Assembly (NCBI GenBank): GCA_003415625.1
Contig: PYIU01000006.1
Span: 1,178,001-1,242,000, forward strand
Length of the DNA stretch: 64,000 nucleotides
Source: Aquanectria penicillioides
Lineage: Eukaryota > Ascomycota > Sordariomycetes > Hypocreales > Nectriaceae
Direction: 5' to 3'
In this document: piece by piece, positions 46,861 to 57,711 of the stretch
Numbering within the stretch: the stretch's first letter is position 1
Layout: each line of letters starts with the position of its first letter
Notes under the pieces: generated by a model
What the model was told of the DNA's origin: nothing
Database searches by the model: none
What the model saw: only the letters and a program-made list of their open reading frames with translations
Made by a program: the position numbers and the translations under genes

Positions 46861-47544
46861 CCGGAGCTGGCGCTGGGGGCAGCACGGAGCTTCATGGGCT
46901 AACGTTGGACGCTGAATCTGCTGTTGATGCGCCCATGTGGTTTTGACGGAATGTGTTCAAAGACGAGTTTGGGGTTGGATCCGACATGGGGTAGTTTGAA
47001 GACGTGCGGGACCAATTTTGCGCCCTGTCGTGTGATCTTGGGGTGGTTGAGGACGGGGAAGGCGGAAAAGAGTGTATCCAAACCTGCAGTGTAACGAGCC
47101 GAAGCAGGAGGAGAGCCTCTCAACGTCCGGAGTGCATTTCCGTTTCACCTTTGGATGCCCTTGACTGGAATGAAGCCCCGAGGGGCACGGCTGCGGCTAC
47201 CGACGGGAGGAAGAGATGCGTACATGTATGTTTTACATGAATTTACTGACCTGTTATGTCGTGAGTGGGTGATTACTCCCGAGAGGGTCGCGACTGGCTG
47301 CTGCCAGGCTCATGGGAATTAGTATGAGCATGGGCATGAGCATGAGCTTGAGCTTGAGCAGCTTGAGTTTGAACGAGGGACCAGATCTAGTGCGTCCCTG
47401 ACCCACCAACCAGACAGCAGCCAGCGACCTGAGGCGGCGGCCACTAGCCACGAAGCAGAGATAGCCACCCCCAAACCCTTTAGTGACCCGTCAGAATGTC
47501 GTCACAGTCCCAAGGCCCCAGGGGCTGGCCTCGTGAGGCGAATT

Positions 47545-47573
47545 TGGTGAGGGTGAGGGTGAGGGCGAGGGAG
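47545..47573. repeat. Hexamer GGTGAG/GGCGAG tandem tract
   Basis: Several imperfect GGTGAG units occur in a row inside the gar1-lga1 control region. A second tract of GAGCAT and GAGCTT units lies at about 47322-47368. Both look like simple-sequence expansions. Confidence 0.7.
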
Positions 47574-49320
47574 GCTTGGTGCTTGGAGGGGTAACTCGCT
47601 CCCACTCACTATTCAGCCCCTCCCCCCCCTCCCCCACCCCCACGCTCAGCACCCCGCATTCGCTGAGCGAGTCCGGCGGCCAATGGAGCGAGGTGCAATT
47701 CAGCGTTTCCATGGCGTCTGTGCAGTGTGCGACCCGGAGCGCGTGTCCATCATGACTGATGCCCGACGCTGTGTCGACGTTATGGGAGCATCAACTATCG
47801 AGATCTCCCCTAAATACCGGCCCAATAGCAAACGAACAACGCGTTTTTGCATGCCGTTACTTGAAATAAACTTATTTCTCACAACCCGTCCTGCTGTGCA
47901 ACCTGCCCTGGGCTAGAAGCGCGGCACATCGAACAGCCCCCCGACTTGCCACTGGTGGAACAACTTTGGGGGCAGCCCCCGATTTCCGGGGCCGTCCACT
48001 CGGCGCTCCAGTCGTCTCGCTTTCACCTCCACCACCACCACCCTCGCCCTCGTTCTCTCCCACCGGTCAACCCCCGAACCCGGGAATTCCATCTCGTCTA
48101 CGGATAGCGGACTCGGATTCTCCGCCGCAGAAACATCTCAAAACGCTTCTCCCCAGCTCCTCCCTACGATCTTCAACAGACATGGCGGCATCTTGGCGCC
48201 TCTGGCATCCCACGTCGTCTTCGCTAAACCATGTCTGATGCGGACTAACACGAGGGCCTCTCTCTCTACCCCCGTACAATGAGCAACTTGGAAGGAATAC
48301 ATAGGTAACTATCCCCAATTTCCTCTTCCTCCTCAACACCCTCGCTCGCTTACATTCTCTCAACCCATGATCCCCGGGATCAATTCACACCCATCCCACA
48401 CCAATGTCTCACACACCCATCCCATTCCTGTGGTTCCAACTGTTGGCCAAACCGACAAGGACCCCCAGCTCCCACGAATCCTGAATGTGACTTGATTGCT
48501 CGAGACTGGACGTCAACCCTGGCCTCCTGGTGTCTGCCACACCCTGTTTCCTACCAGCGTTCCTGTCTCGCTATCGAAGATTCGGCAGCTCTGGCTCAGA
48601 TGCCGATCTATTGCCATTTACCCCCGGATCCGACTCGTCCAAACAGCGTGGCCAGCCATGCACCTCCATCTCATCAAGTTCTTGTGCATGGCCGCCCGGT
48701 CCGGGTGTTGACTCCTCCGGCTGGATCTTCCCGACCTAAACCTTTGCCCTTCTTGTCATTGTTCTTTTTGTTTCCTTCTTTGCGAGAAATAGAAGACTTG
48801 TTGTTACTTGGTGAATGTGGAAGCGCTCCCTGACAAGGTACTGGTATAAGCGACTTACACCGCAGCGTACCCGTTTTTTTTTCCTACGAGCCTGACCATT
48901 GAATTCCCGACCGTAACGTGATTTCCCTGCCGGTCTGCCGTGTTTTTATCATCACAAGACCTCTTGTCCACGGGTTTTCAGCCGCTTGCATTGCCTACTC
49001 CATCCATATGCCGAAGTGCTTGGGGGGGATCCGGCCAATGCCCACCCAAGTAGTAGGGCACTTGACTCCGGGAGCCGAACCCACCCCCAACTTTAGCCTC
49101 ACGCCCACCCAGTCCTGTTTAGCTCGACATGGTGTACTTTGTTGAACCATCATTGTCCCCATGTTGCTATTAAAGTCGCTCAATTCCCTTCTCAGAGTCC
49201 TAGTACATCTTGGTCTCTTCGTCTCCAGTCACCGCGTGCTCAATTTCTCCGTCCTATTCTAGTCCTTTCCCCCAGCTTCACTTTCCAGTCACTAGTTAAT
49301 TTGCTCCCCCCACATTCACA

Positions 49321-50331
49321 ATGCCTTCCACGACTGCCAGCTACAACAACGGCGCCTCCAATGGCTCCTCCAATAGCCGCCCGGCTGGCCGTCGTCCGCT
49401 CCCCACCGGTGTCTATGCCCCTACCATGACCTTCTTCGATCCCGAAACCGAGGAGATTGATATTCCTGTCGTCAAGAAGCACGCTGAGCGGCTGGCTCGT
49501 GCTGGCCTGGCCGGTCTTGTCACCATGGGATCCAACGGCGAGGCTGTTCACTGCACCCGAGAGGAGAAGCTCGCCGTCACCAAGGCTACCCGTGAGGCCC
49601 TGGACGAGGCCGGTTTCCCCGACGTCCCCATCATCCTCGGTGCCACTGAGGGCAGTGTCAAGGGAACCATCGAGCTGAGCAAGATGGCTTATGAGGTTGG
49701 TGCAGACTACACTTTGGTGCTGCCCCCTTCATACTACCGCGCTCAGATGGACGAGGAGGCCATCTACAACTACTTCACTGCCCTGGCTGACGGAAGCCCC
49801 ATCCCCATCATCCTGTACAACTACCCTGGAGCCGTTGCTGGTGTCGACATGGACAGTGACTTCCTCATCAAGCTTGCTCAGCATCCCAACATCATCGGTA
49901 CCAAGTTCACATGTGGAAGCACTGGCAAGCTCACTCGTGTTGCCCTTGCCACCGACGCCAAGACTCCCTTCCAGGAGGGCTCTGGATACATGGCCTTCGG
50001 AGGTATCGCCGACTTCACTCTTCAGACTCTGGTCAGTGGTGGCAGCGGTATCATTGCCGGCGGTGCCAACGTCATGCCCAAGACCTGCGTTCGCGTCTGG
50101 AACCTCTACGCCAACGGCAAGAAGGACGAGGCCATGGCCCTCCAGAAGAAGCTGTCCAAGGGTGACTGGGTGTTGACCAAGGCCGCCATTGCCGGCACCA
50201 AGTCCGCTATCCAGAGTTACTACGGCTATGGCGGCTACCCCCGTCGTCCTCTCAAGCGCCTCTCTGACGCCCAGGTTGACGCCATCCGCAAGGGTGTTAG
50301 CGAGGTCATGGAGGTTGAGAAGAGCCTGTAA
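49321..50331 (+). CDS. lga1: 2-keto-3-deoxy-L-galactonate aldolase (DapA family)
   Basis: Third step of fungal galacturonate catabolism: cleavage of 2-keto-3-deoxy-L-galactonate to pyruvate and L-glyceraldehyde. A single exon of 336 residues starting at the ATG at 49321 (MPSTTASYNNG). It is a DHDPS/N-acetylneuraminate lyase type TIM barrel. Visible motifs are GVYAPTMTFFDPETEEID, then GLVTMGSNGEAVHCTREEK, ILYNYPGAVAGVD with the catalytic tyrosine, and IIGTKFTCGSTGKLTRVA with the Schiff-base lysine. The C-terminus contains SYYGYGGYPRRPLKRL. Related DapA-family enzymes act on other 2-keto acids. I choose the galacturonate aldolase because of the sequence pattern and because it lies head-to-head with gar1, as gaaC and gaaA do in Aspergillus niger. 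The Ser/Asn-rich N-terminal 25 residues are outside the barrel. Confidence 0.88.
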   Translation: MPSTTASYNNGASNGSSNSRPAGRRPLPTGVYAPTMTFFDPETEEIDIPVVKKHAERLARAGLAGLVTMGSNGEAVHCTREEKLAVTKATREALDEAGFPDVPIILGATEGSVKGTIELSKMAYEVGADYTLVLPPSYYRAQMDEEAIYNYFTALADGSPIPIILYNYPGAVAGVDMDSDFLIKLAQHPNIIGTKFTCGSTGKLTRVALATDAKTPFQEGSGYMAFGGIADFTLQTLVSGGSGIIAGGANVMPKTCVRVWNLYANGKKDEAMALQKKLSKGDWVLTKAAIAGTKSAIQSYYGYGGYPRRPLKRLSDAQVDAIRKGVSEVMEVEKSL

Positions 50332-51155
50332 GGGACGAACGCAAAAACTATAGGGCTGCTTGAGAAAAGAGACATGGGGCAGATGAAAAATTGACGAATA
50401 AACAGAGGGAGGATATGAAAGTGCATAGCGTTGGCTTATTTCTTTGGATTTTATTCGGCGTAGTAGTTTGTATTGGGTATTAAAGAGACCCGGGCAACGG
50501 GCATCTTGACGAGGACAATGGCTTGCAGAGGCCGTTACTGCTCCGGGATGATAGACGAACTACATTCAGAGGCATGTTTGAAACGAATACGAATAGAATG
50601 GATTTGATTGGACTTTTGGCACCCACCCAATTGAGCTTGTGCGTGCGCACAGTTGATATGGCTTACTTGAACGGCAGCGCGAACCTGTCAGACTTGGTTA
50701 GACTCTAACCAGCTCTGCCAGGGACGGGCATTCGTGTTTCCCAGATGAATGTCTGACACCAAATCCCATGCATGTGGTGCAAAATAATGGCTTGAGTCTT
50801 TCATCAAAAATGAGTCTAAAAGGTATTTGTCAAGCCACAGCATAAGTCCAGCGAAGCAAATTGCGTCATTGTTTCTCCCCCCTTAGCTAATCAACACATC
50901 GGATAGACAGATATTTATCAGTTAATTCCGGTACTCGGACAATGGAGTTTCAGCTCATACCCATGCATGTCAGAAACCCGGCAAGCCGCCTTTGCTCAGC
51001 GCCAATCCCGATATACGGAGTGTGATACTGTATCGGGCTGAGCAATATAAGCCGAGCCGCATGTGGCCGACTGGGCGTATTTATTTCCTCCTTTATAATT
51101 TCACATCTTACTCTTTTCATACCAGTCTGTCCTTCTCGCTCAACGACCAGCAGCA
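50332..51155. other. lga1 3' flank and MFS gene promoter
   Basis: An 824-bp gap between two plus-strand genes. A possible TATA-like sequence (AATATAAG) lies at about 51046-51053, roughly 105 bp before the transporter start. The last 60 bases are T/C-rich. No gene is seen. Confidence 0.5.
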
Positions 51156-52928
51156 ATGCGTGGGAATGGAAGCCGAAGCGCGCCCCAGGGCGATGAGGAG
51201 CAACACGTAGAGTCCAACGAGCGCACGCCCTTGCTCAAGTCGACTACCGAGGATACACGCCAGCAAACAGAACCGCCTTCGGACTCCCAAGGCCAGAATG
51301 GCGTACTTGGGGAGAACCAGCAGGAGGAGGAAACAACCGTCATTGCGGAGCAAGTGTCCTTCGCGAAGCTGGCTCTCATCATGTCCGCGGCCTGGGTTGG
51401 CGTCTTTCTCGGTGCCATCGACTCCACCATCATCGCGACGCTCTCGGCGCCCATCTCGAGCGAGTTCCACTCCCTCGGTCTGTTTTCGTGGCTTGCAACC
51501 GCCTACATCATCTCCAATGCCGCCTGCCAGCCGATTTCCGGCCGCCTAACGGATATTTTCGGTCGCGGGCCGGGCCTGGTCTTTAGTAATGCCTTCTTTG
51601 CTGCGGGGAACCTCGTCTGCGGCCTGGCCAAAGACCAATCCACTATGATCCTGGGCCGCGTTATCGCAGGCATTGGCGGTGGCGGTCTCATGAGCATTTC
51701 GACTTTTCTGGCCTCGGATCTGATCCCCCTGCGCCAACGAGGCATCGCTCAAGGCATTGGCAACATCTGCTATGGTTCCGGAGCCATGGTAGGTGGCGTC
51801 TTTGGCGGACTCATCAATGACCACACAAAATTGGGCTGGAGGCTGGCTTTCTTGATTCAGGTTCCCCCCATCGTTCTCACTGCCATTGCTGTTGGACTTC
51901 TAGTCAAGGTGCCCCCCAAGCAATCTGACAAGTCGACATTGGCCCGTATCGACTTTGGTGGCGTTTTTCTTACTTCATCCTTCCTCGTGCTGTTGCTGCT
52001 TGGCCTCAACTCTGGAGGAAATATTGTTCCCTGGACACATCCTCTCCCACTCACCACGATTCCTCTCTCCATCCTCACCTTTACTGGGTTTTTGTTCTGG
52101 GAGGGCAAAGTGAGCCAGCCCATTATTCCCGTTCGCTTGCTTCTAGACCGTACCGTTCTCTCAGCTTGTCTATGCAACTTTTTGTGCACGATGGTAGTCA
52201 TGGCGGGCATGTTCTACGTTCCACTTTATTTGCAGGTGCTTGGCCGTAGCGCGACCCAAGCAGGAGTGCAGCTTCTCCCGGCCCCAATTGGAATCTCAAT
52301 CGGCTCCCTCACCGCCGGGATCACTATGAAAAAGACCGGACAATACAAGACTCTGGGCCAAGCGTGCATGCTGGTTCTGGTGCTTGGTGTTTCCCTTTTC
52401 AGTTTGCAGGATCAGCATAGCCCGACTTGGTTGACCCCTACGGCGTTTTTCCTCTTCGGGGGCGGATACGGAGGAATGCTCACAACAACCATGGTGGCCT
52501 GTATTGCTGCGGTCGACCACTCCCAGCAAGCCGTCATCACGTCTGCTACTTGTAGGTCTTTACAATCGCAGTTTCCTTGTGCGCCGTACTAACTTCAGCT
52601 TGTAGATCTATTCCGTAGCCTCGGTAGCGCTATCGGAGTCACTGTTGGATCCGCTGTATATCAGAACATCCTGAACGCTCAACTTTGGAAGAGATTTGGC
52701 GATCAACCCAACGCTGCCGAAGAGATAAACCGGATTCGAGACGATATCAACGAGTTGAAGCATCTCCCTGAGGGTTGGTATGATGGCGTCATAGCCTCGT
52801 TCATGGACGCCTTCCGAGGAGTCTGGTATACGCTTCTCGGCATATCTATCTTGGCTGCCATTTCAGTTTGGTTCATGAAGCACTACACGCTACATGCAAC
52901 CATTGAAAGGCGCAACAACAACAGGTAA
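51156..52928 (+). CDS. DHA2-family MFS transporter (14 membrane segments)
   Basis: Proton antiporter of the DHA2 group, which includes drug exporters and vacuolar basic amino-acid transporters of the Vba/Fnx type. Exons 51156-52551 and 52606-52928; 572 residues. A hydrophilic N-terminus of about 70 residues contains an acidic cluster and ERTPLL, a di-leucine vacuolar sorting-like signal. About 14 hydrophobic segments follow, starting at FAKLALIMSAAWVGVFLGAID. Motif C-like LDSTI/GAIDSTIIATL, motif A-like GRLTDIFGR and the GIGGGGLMS stretch are typical. The C-terminus (HYTLHATIERRNNNR) is basic. The dileucine motif leans the location towards the vacuole (inference). It is not a sugar-porter type, so I do not assign it to galacturonate uptake. 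Confidence 0.88.
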
Positions 52929-53375
52929 GCTTTACCGCTTCTCGAAGACATTTGCGGTGACGCATGGTGGTTCATGCTGGGCGCTGCCCAAACAAAAAGG
53001 GAACAGGAATGAGCTTGGTAAACGAAATAGATATATTTGGCCGTGAACCCCCTTTTTTTTTTTTTTTTGGAATAGTGGCAAGGTGCATAAAATGGCAGTG
53101 ATGCAAATCAGGGTTGTCGCTTTGAGTCTTTGCGATGGAGGTGCTTACAAAGATGAATCACGAACTGCAGGCACGAACTAAACAGCTCGGTCGTGACTAC
53201 CACAACGCAACCAATAATTCGTACATCGCTCTTGTTTGGCTTGAAGGGCCTAGAACTTAGCTTGTCAGTTCTTAATCAAAAGAAAACTAACACAACAACC
53301 CACTTGTGATTTCTCCATAACCCAAGCATCTCGCGGGTTCAATCTTCTTCACTATTCCTACACATCGTGGTCACC
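52929..53375. other. Intergenic region before the BAHD-like gene
   Basis: A 447-bp gap with an 18-base T run at about 53051-53068. It contains the end of the transporter transcript and the promoter of the next gene. Nothing else is visible. Confidence 0.45.
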
Positions 53376-55019
53376 ATGGCATCGGCTGCCATAGACGCCG
53401 ACTCTCTCCTCGCCGGCCATGTCGGAGTCATTGAGATCAGTAGCGATAGATCCGATGCCGAAGGTGATCACCAATCACGACCCCGATCCACTTCTAACTA
53501 TCCCCAATCTCAAACCTCAATTTCCACTCGTGGACGAAGCCACGATGATCCTCGCACCCTCACGTTGCCTCTGTCACCAATAGAGCAAGCTGCACCTCGA
53601 CGCTACATCCGTATTGCTATGGTGCTCCCCTGGGAGCGCCACGACAGCTTCTTGGGTCTCCAACTCGAAGAAGTTTACAGATCTGTCGCTGGAGCGCTGT
53701 TCAAGACGATGCAACACTGGCAGTTTCTTGGTGGTTGCTTTCGCCCATCAAGGCAAGATCCCAAGAAGGTGGATCTTAAGTATCCTGAGTACTTGAATCA
53801 ACAGCAGCTCAGTCAACTCGTTGAAACGCAGCACCCCGATGAAAATTGGGCCATGTACCGCGGAGCCTTGTATCGCCTAGCCATGAATAACTTTGGCAAG
53901 AATCGCTTCATCTGGCAAAGGGATCCTGAAAATGGCGACTGGTTTCCACCTGTTACTGTCAAGATCAGCCTGATTGACGACAATCTCATTCTGGGTTTTG
54001 CATTTAGCGAAGTCATATTTGATGGGGAGTCCATTCAAAACTTCTTTCGTCAATTCTTAACCAATACTCATACCGCCAATATCAAGCCATTCCCAGGTTC
54101 GCTTTCACTTTCCGGGTGCGCGATGGCTAATCTGGCTAATTTTCATACAGTCGACAACCGATCCACTCCCCAGGCAGTTGAGGGCCAGGCTAACTTGAAC
54201 CTATTCCCATGCTACGACTGGACTCGCAATGCCCTCGAATATCCTACTCCTCGAAACAGACTGAAATGCCATGTGTTTCCGATTTCTACGCGGGCTGTTC
54301 ACGAGATAAATTCATATGTCCGCGATATCATTCGCAGAAATCAGAGTCGCCAGGTAGTCTTATATGAGGATTGCGTTCTTGGCCTTTTTTGGGTCCTCAT
54401 CATGCGCTCTCGATATCTTAATGGCCGACTGACTTCTCGAGACGTCAGTCGTGTCAATTACTTGTTTCCAGGCTCTTTTCATACCCGTTTCCCCCGAGCA
54501 GTTGACCCCCAGCACTGCGGAAACACAACCATGACTGCTGTCGCTAAGTGTGACGCCATGGACCTAATTCGAGCCCCCGAAGACCCGCATGATGCCCTCT
54601 CCAGGCGGATGCAACTTGAAGATATCGCCATGGCAGCTCAGCAGCTTCGAGAGGCCTTGCAAACCGTCGACGCCAGTCACCTTCGTCACTTCGCAGCCCT
54701 CAAGAAGACGATTGACTCAACTCAAGAGAATCTTGCGTATCAGCGAGCGCTAAAACGCCATACCGATAGTCTCGTTGTTGAAGATTGGACATGCTACGGA
54801 GCAGGCTTCGAGGCCAATATCCCTTTTGTTCAAGAGCCATGGCCCTACTTCTTCCCATGCAACGATACTCTTGAAGAAGGAACGGTGATTCTCTTGCCAA
54901 GAAGAGGGGAATATTCCGGGATCGATGACTGGAATGTTTGCGTCTGTCTCGATTACGATGACATGGACAAGCTCCTAGATGAACTAGACAAGGAGCAATG
55001 GTTAGAGCCAGATAACTGA
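53376..55019 (+). CDS. BAHD-type acyltransferase-like protein lacking the catalytic histidine
   Basis: An intronless gene of 547 residues. I start at the ATG at 53376; the open frame extends nine bases upstream without another ATG. The first 75 residues are Ser/Arg-rich. The body fits the transferase (BAHD, trichothecene 3-O-acetyltransferase-like) family: VAGALFKTMQHWQFLGGCF, LAMNNFGKNRFIW and, in place of HxxxDG, FAFSEVIFDGESIQNFF. Here Glu212 occupies the position of the catalytic histidine, while Asp216 and Gly217 are kept. The DFGWG structural motif near the C-terminus appears as YGAGFEANIPF. The protein is therefore probably not a normal acyltransferase. It could be a binding or regulatory relative. 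Family membership is my reading of the fold signals; a search would settle it. Confidence 0.7.
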   Translation: MASAAIDADSLLAGHVGVIEISSDRSDAEGDHQSRPRSTSNYPQSQTSISTRGRSHDDPRTLTLPLSPIEQAAPRRYIRIAMVLPWERHDSFLGLQLEEVYRSVAGALFKTMQHWQFLGGCFRPSRQDPKKVDLKYPEYLNQQQLSQLVETQHPDENWAMYRGALYRLAMNNFGKNRFIWQRDPENGDWFPPVTVKISLIDDNLILGFAFSEVIFDGESIQNFFRQFLTNTHTANIKPFPGSLSLSGCAMANLANFHTVDNRSTPQAVEGQANLNLFPCYDWTRNALEYPTPRNRLKCHVFPISTRAVHEINSYVRDIIRRNQSRQVVLYEDCVLGLFWVLIMRSRYLNGRLTSRDVSRVNYLFPGSFHTRFPRAVDPQHCGNTTMTAVAKCDAMDLIRAPEDPHDALSRRMQLEDIAMAAQQLREALQTVDASHLRHFAALKKTIDSTQENLAYQRALKRHTDSLVVEDWTCYGAGFEANIPFVQEPWPYFFPCNDTLEEGTVILLPRRGEYSGIDDWNVCVCLDYDDMDKLLDELDKEQWLEPDN

Positions 55020-56837
55020 GGTGGAATTGGGCAACTCCGACTTGGAATGAGCGAGTTGTTCACATCTTGGGTGGGCACATTCATAACTGAATGCTGGCAG
55101 AACCTGCGATTCTCTATATGTAGAGTATGAATAAAAATTATAATACAGGGCACTTGGAGCTCTATGGCTGTGATATTTCAATCACGAAGACCCTCAAAGC
55201 TCTGTTGCGTTCACGTAGACAAAGTTGTTTCAAGCTGGCATACTTGTTTGAAGTATTTCTTTCGTGGCTAATCAGCCCGACTGTTTGGCAACACAAATTG
55301 AGAAGCGTGTACACCCATGGAGCAAATGCGAAAGCAGGCTATTACCAATCACACCGGATTTGCGATGCATGGATAGGTCCATTGGATCCTCGGCAGGGCC
55401 GATAATACTTGAAAGACTGCGGTGTGGAGAACAATGCCGCTTTTGAGATGGTCTACCATGGAGGTATTGTTCGTGATTAACACAAGTTCGGCCATGACTG
55501 CTTGAGCAGGGGCCCAGCCTCAGTCTCAGTCCCCGACACAGTCACAGTCCCAACTGAGACAATCAGTCTTGCGGTCAGCTTCTGTCTAGGGATGCAGTTG
55601 CGCAGGCCCAGAGCTCATGCCACGCATCCATGAGATCTGGTTTGTGGTTTGAGCACCATGTTTGTTGAACCGCGGAGCCGCGCAAGACCCTCAATCTTGG
55701 CTGACTTGATTCAAACATCGGCGATGCGATCTCGGCATTGTTCGTGACGGCCATGGGCATTCAAATAAACAATTTATACGTGAGGCTGGGTCTGATTGAC
55801 TTTCTGTCAATTCCCTTCAAGCTGTGACGGTGGAAGCTTGGGTTCGCTGTATGCCGGTGATCGCTGCTATGATAGTTAACCCAAAACGGAAGATGGCTAT
55901 CGGCACCATGAAATTCCCCGCAAAGGGCCTGCATTGGCCATTCAACTTGTGATTGACGGAGCGAGAACGGCATCATGATGCAACCGAGTCTACCGCTCTC
56001 ATTGAAACGAAGCTGGAAGGCCCGAGCTTGTAGCAGCTCAGCGCTTCCTGCAGCAAGCTCCCCTGTTGCGGATTAGATCAACCGTGGTGGGTGGGGAGCT
56101 ATCCTGAGTAAGGTCTCAACACTCGGGCGAGCGATGCCATTCCTGGTCATCTAACTTAGTCTATATGGCGAATACCAGCCGATTACTCATCTGACGGCCA
56201 AAAGCTCCCACCTTGCACTGGCTTACTCGTATCAATGCATCGTCTCGAAGCGGCATTGTTCAATCCGGGAACGGGTCTCAAGAATGTCCCACTTGGAAGG
56301 AGACGAAATGGGGGCCGCGATGTGGGATCTGAGACACGGCTGTGTTCATCATGCCAGCTGTTTTCCGAGAACGTGCCCACGGTAATAAGTGAGGTCCCCC
56401 AAACGGAAATCGACAGGAGCCACAAAGACAGAAGAGAGGGTGATGGAGCTCTTTCAAAATTCAGCCATCATAGCAGACGTGGGCGAAGTGCGCTTAAGCA
56501 GACAGAGAGTTTGGTCACTTGGGGCCCTGAAGCCTCGTGTGCAACTCGACGACGTTTTCGTAGTCCTCTTTGGGCTTGCGGCCTCGAAGTCGTCGAAAAC
56601 ATCGATTTCGAGGCATGATGAGGACCCAGATGGCTTTCTCCCTATCCTCTTCACCGACGGAAATTGAACATCCCACATCCCAGCGCCGAAATAGAGCTGA
56701 CTTGAGAGAACCCCATAGTCGTCGATCTCTTTGATCCAGTGAGTAGATAATGAGCTCTTAATCCTATCTCGCAGCAACCCTATCCAGTCTCAGACACAGT
56801 CCCATCCTCATCCCCATCCTCACCACCATCGCCCAAT
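55020..56837. other. Intergenic region with no supported gene
   Basis: A 1.8-kb gap between two plus-strand genes. Short open frames on both strands, the longest 127 codons at 56235-56618, lack domains and coding-like splice sites. CAGTC-rich micro-repeats occur at about 55515-55560. Confidence 0.5.
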
Positions 56838-57458
56838 ATGAAGACCACATCTTTTATCAATGCTCTCCTGTCGACCCAGGTTGCCACAGTGGCAGCACAG
56901 CGGTACACCTACACCTCTGAGACCATGACCGAATGTTTCAGCATCACACCTACGAGCTTCGGACAGCCCAAGCCCACACAAGGCTCCGACGGCAATTGGA
57001 CTATCACAATGCCCCAATGCAAGGATTGCAAATGCGACACTTGCACCTTTACTCACTCATATACAGCAACGTTTGACGTGTTTTACCCCAACGGCACCAC
57101 GCAGTACCCATACACAATCCAGGAGATCTACCCAGGCCTGATGACGACACCGGACGTCGCAACTCCCACGAGCATGCCGTACGGATTTACATCTGCGGCT
57201 AGGACTTGCAGAATCTGCGGTGAACAGCCCGTCACCGCGACGCTGACATTTCCGAGGGGCTCTGACCCATATCGGACTGCCTTCCCCGGGTCCGAATCCG
57301 CCTCCGAATCTGCATCCACTACCGCCTCGGACGCCGCCGAGGGCGCAATCACGACCGACGCGCCGGAGCCCAGCCCAACTGCAGCCTCAACCGACGCACA
57401 GGGAGCCCACTATGTGCAAACGGTCTACAAGAAGCGAGGCTGGCGCATCTGGCATTAA
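56838..57458 (+). CDS. Secreted cysteine-containing protein of unknown function
   Basis: An intronless frame of 206 residues with a signal peptide (MKTTSFINALLSTQVATVAAQ). The mature part has eight cysteines in small clusters: ECFS, CKDCKCDTC and CRICGEQP. They flank a beta-rich middle (YTATFDVFYPNGTTQYPYTIQEIYPG). A Ser/Thr/Ala/Glu-rich stretch (SESASESASTTASDAAEG) begins near residue 155, as in cell-wall or GPI-anchored proteins. The frame ends in a basic VYKKRGWRIWH, an odd end for such a protein. The +1 frame that overlaps it continues Ser/Pro-rich and ends in a short hydrophobic tail (57412-57711). I do not recognise a family. Confidence 0.6.
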   Translation: MKTTSFINALLSTQVATVAAQRYTYTSETMTECFSITPTSFGQPKPTQGSDGNWTITMPQCKDCKCDTCTFTHSYTATFDVFYPNGTTQYPYTIQEIYPGLMTTPDVATPTSMPYGFTSAARTCRICGEQPVTATLTFPRGSDPYRTAFPGSESASESASTTASDAAEGAITTDAPEPSPTAASTDAQGAHYVQTVYKKRGWRIWH

Positions 57459-57711
57459 GCGTGCAGCTACGCACTCAAGGCATCACGCTGCCAAGCCCAG
57501 TGCTGAGGGTGGTTCCAAGAATCCGAAGCAGCTCGACCCGTCCGAGGATGAAGAGACAGGTCAACAATACAAGGATACAAACGCTCAACCTGGCTCGGCG
57601 AGTTCACCAACACCGAGTCCTGACACACCGGCCAGGGGAGCGGCTAGCAGTCGATCGATGGGTGGTAGTGTGGACATGATGCTCATTCTACCTTTTGTGT
57701 TGATGGTCTGA
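57412..57711 (+). other. Overlapping +1 frame with a Ser/Pro-rich spacer and GPI-like tail
   Basis: A 99-codon frame that overlaps the end of the preceding gene by 47 bases. It reads KPSAEGGSKNPKQLDPSEDEETG, then SASSPTPSPDTPARGAASSRS, and ends GGSVDMMLILPFVLMV. The ending resembles a GPI-attachment signal (small residues, then hydrophobic tail). It may be the true C-terminus of the upstream secreted protein after a frameshift or unseen splice, or a chance frame. Confidence 0.4.

Larger units (their letters stand above)
46367..49320. promoter_or_regulatory. Shared control region of gar1 and lga1
   Basis: A 2.95-kb region between two divergent pathway genes. It contains an inverted repeat matching CCNCCAA (listed separately) and further single matches at about 46425 (TTGGAGG), 47403 (CCACCAA) and 47583 (TTGGAGG). 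A CCAAT box lies at 47680. Two hexamer-repeat tracts (about 47322-47368 and 47545-47573) are present. The stretch nearest lga1 (about 47990-48360) is C/T-rich. No open frame has a credible start or domain. Confidence 0.6.

Noticed and set aside
51156..52928. MFS transporter as the galacturonate importer of the gar1/lga1 pair
   Set aside because: The motifs and 14 membrane segments fit DHA2 drug/amino-acid transporters, whereas known galacturonate importers are 12-segment sugar porters.
52923..52931. GTAAGC after the last codons of the MFS gene as a splice donor
   Set aside because: An in-frame stop (TAA) falls inside it, and I see no downstream exon that continues the protein.
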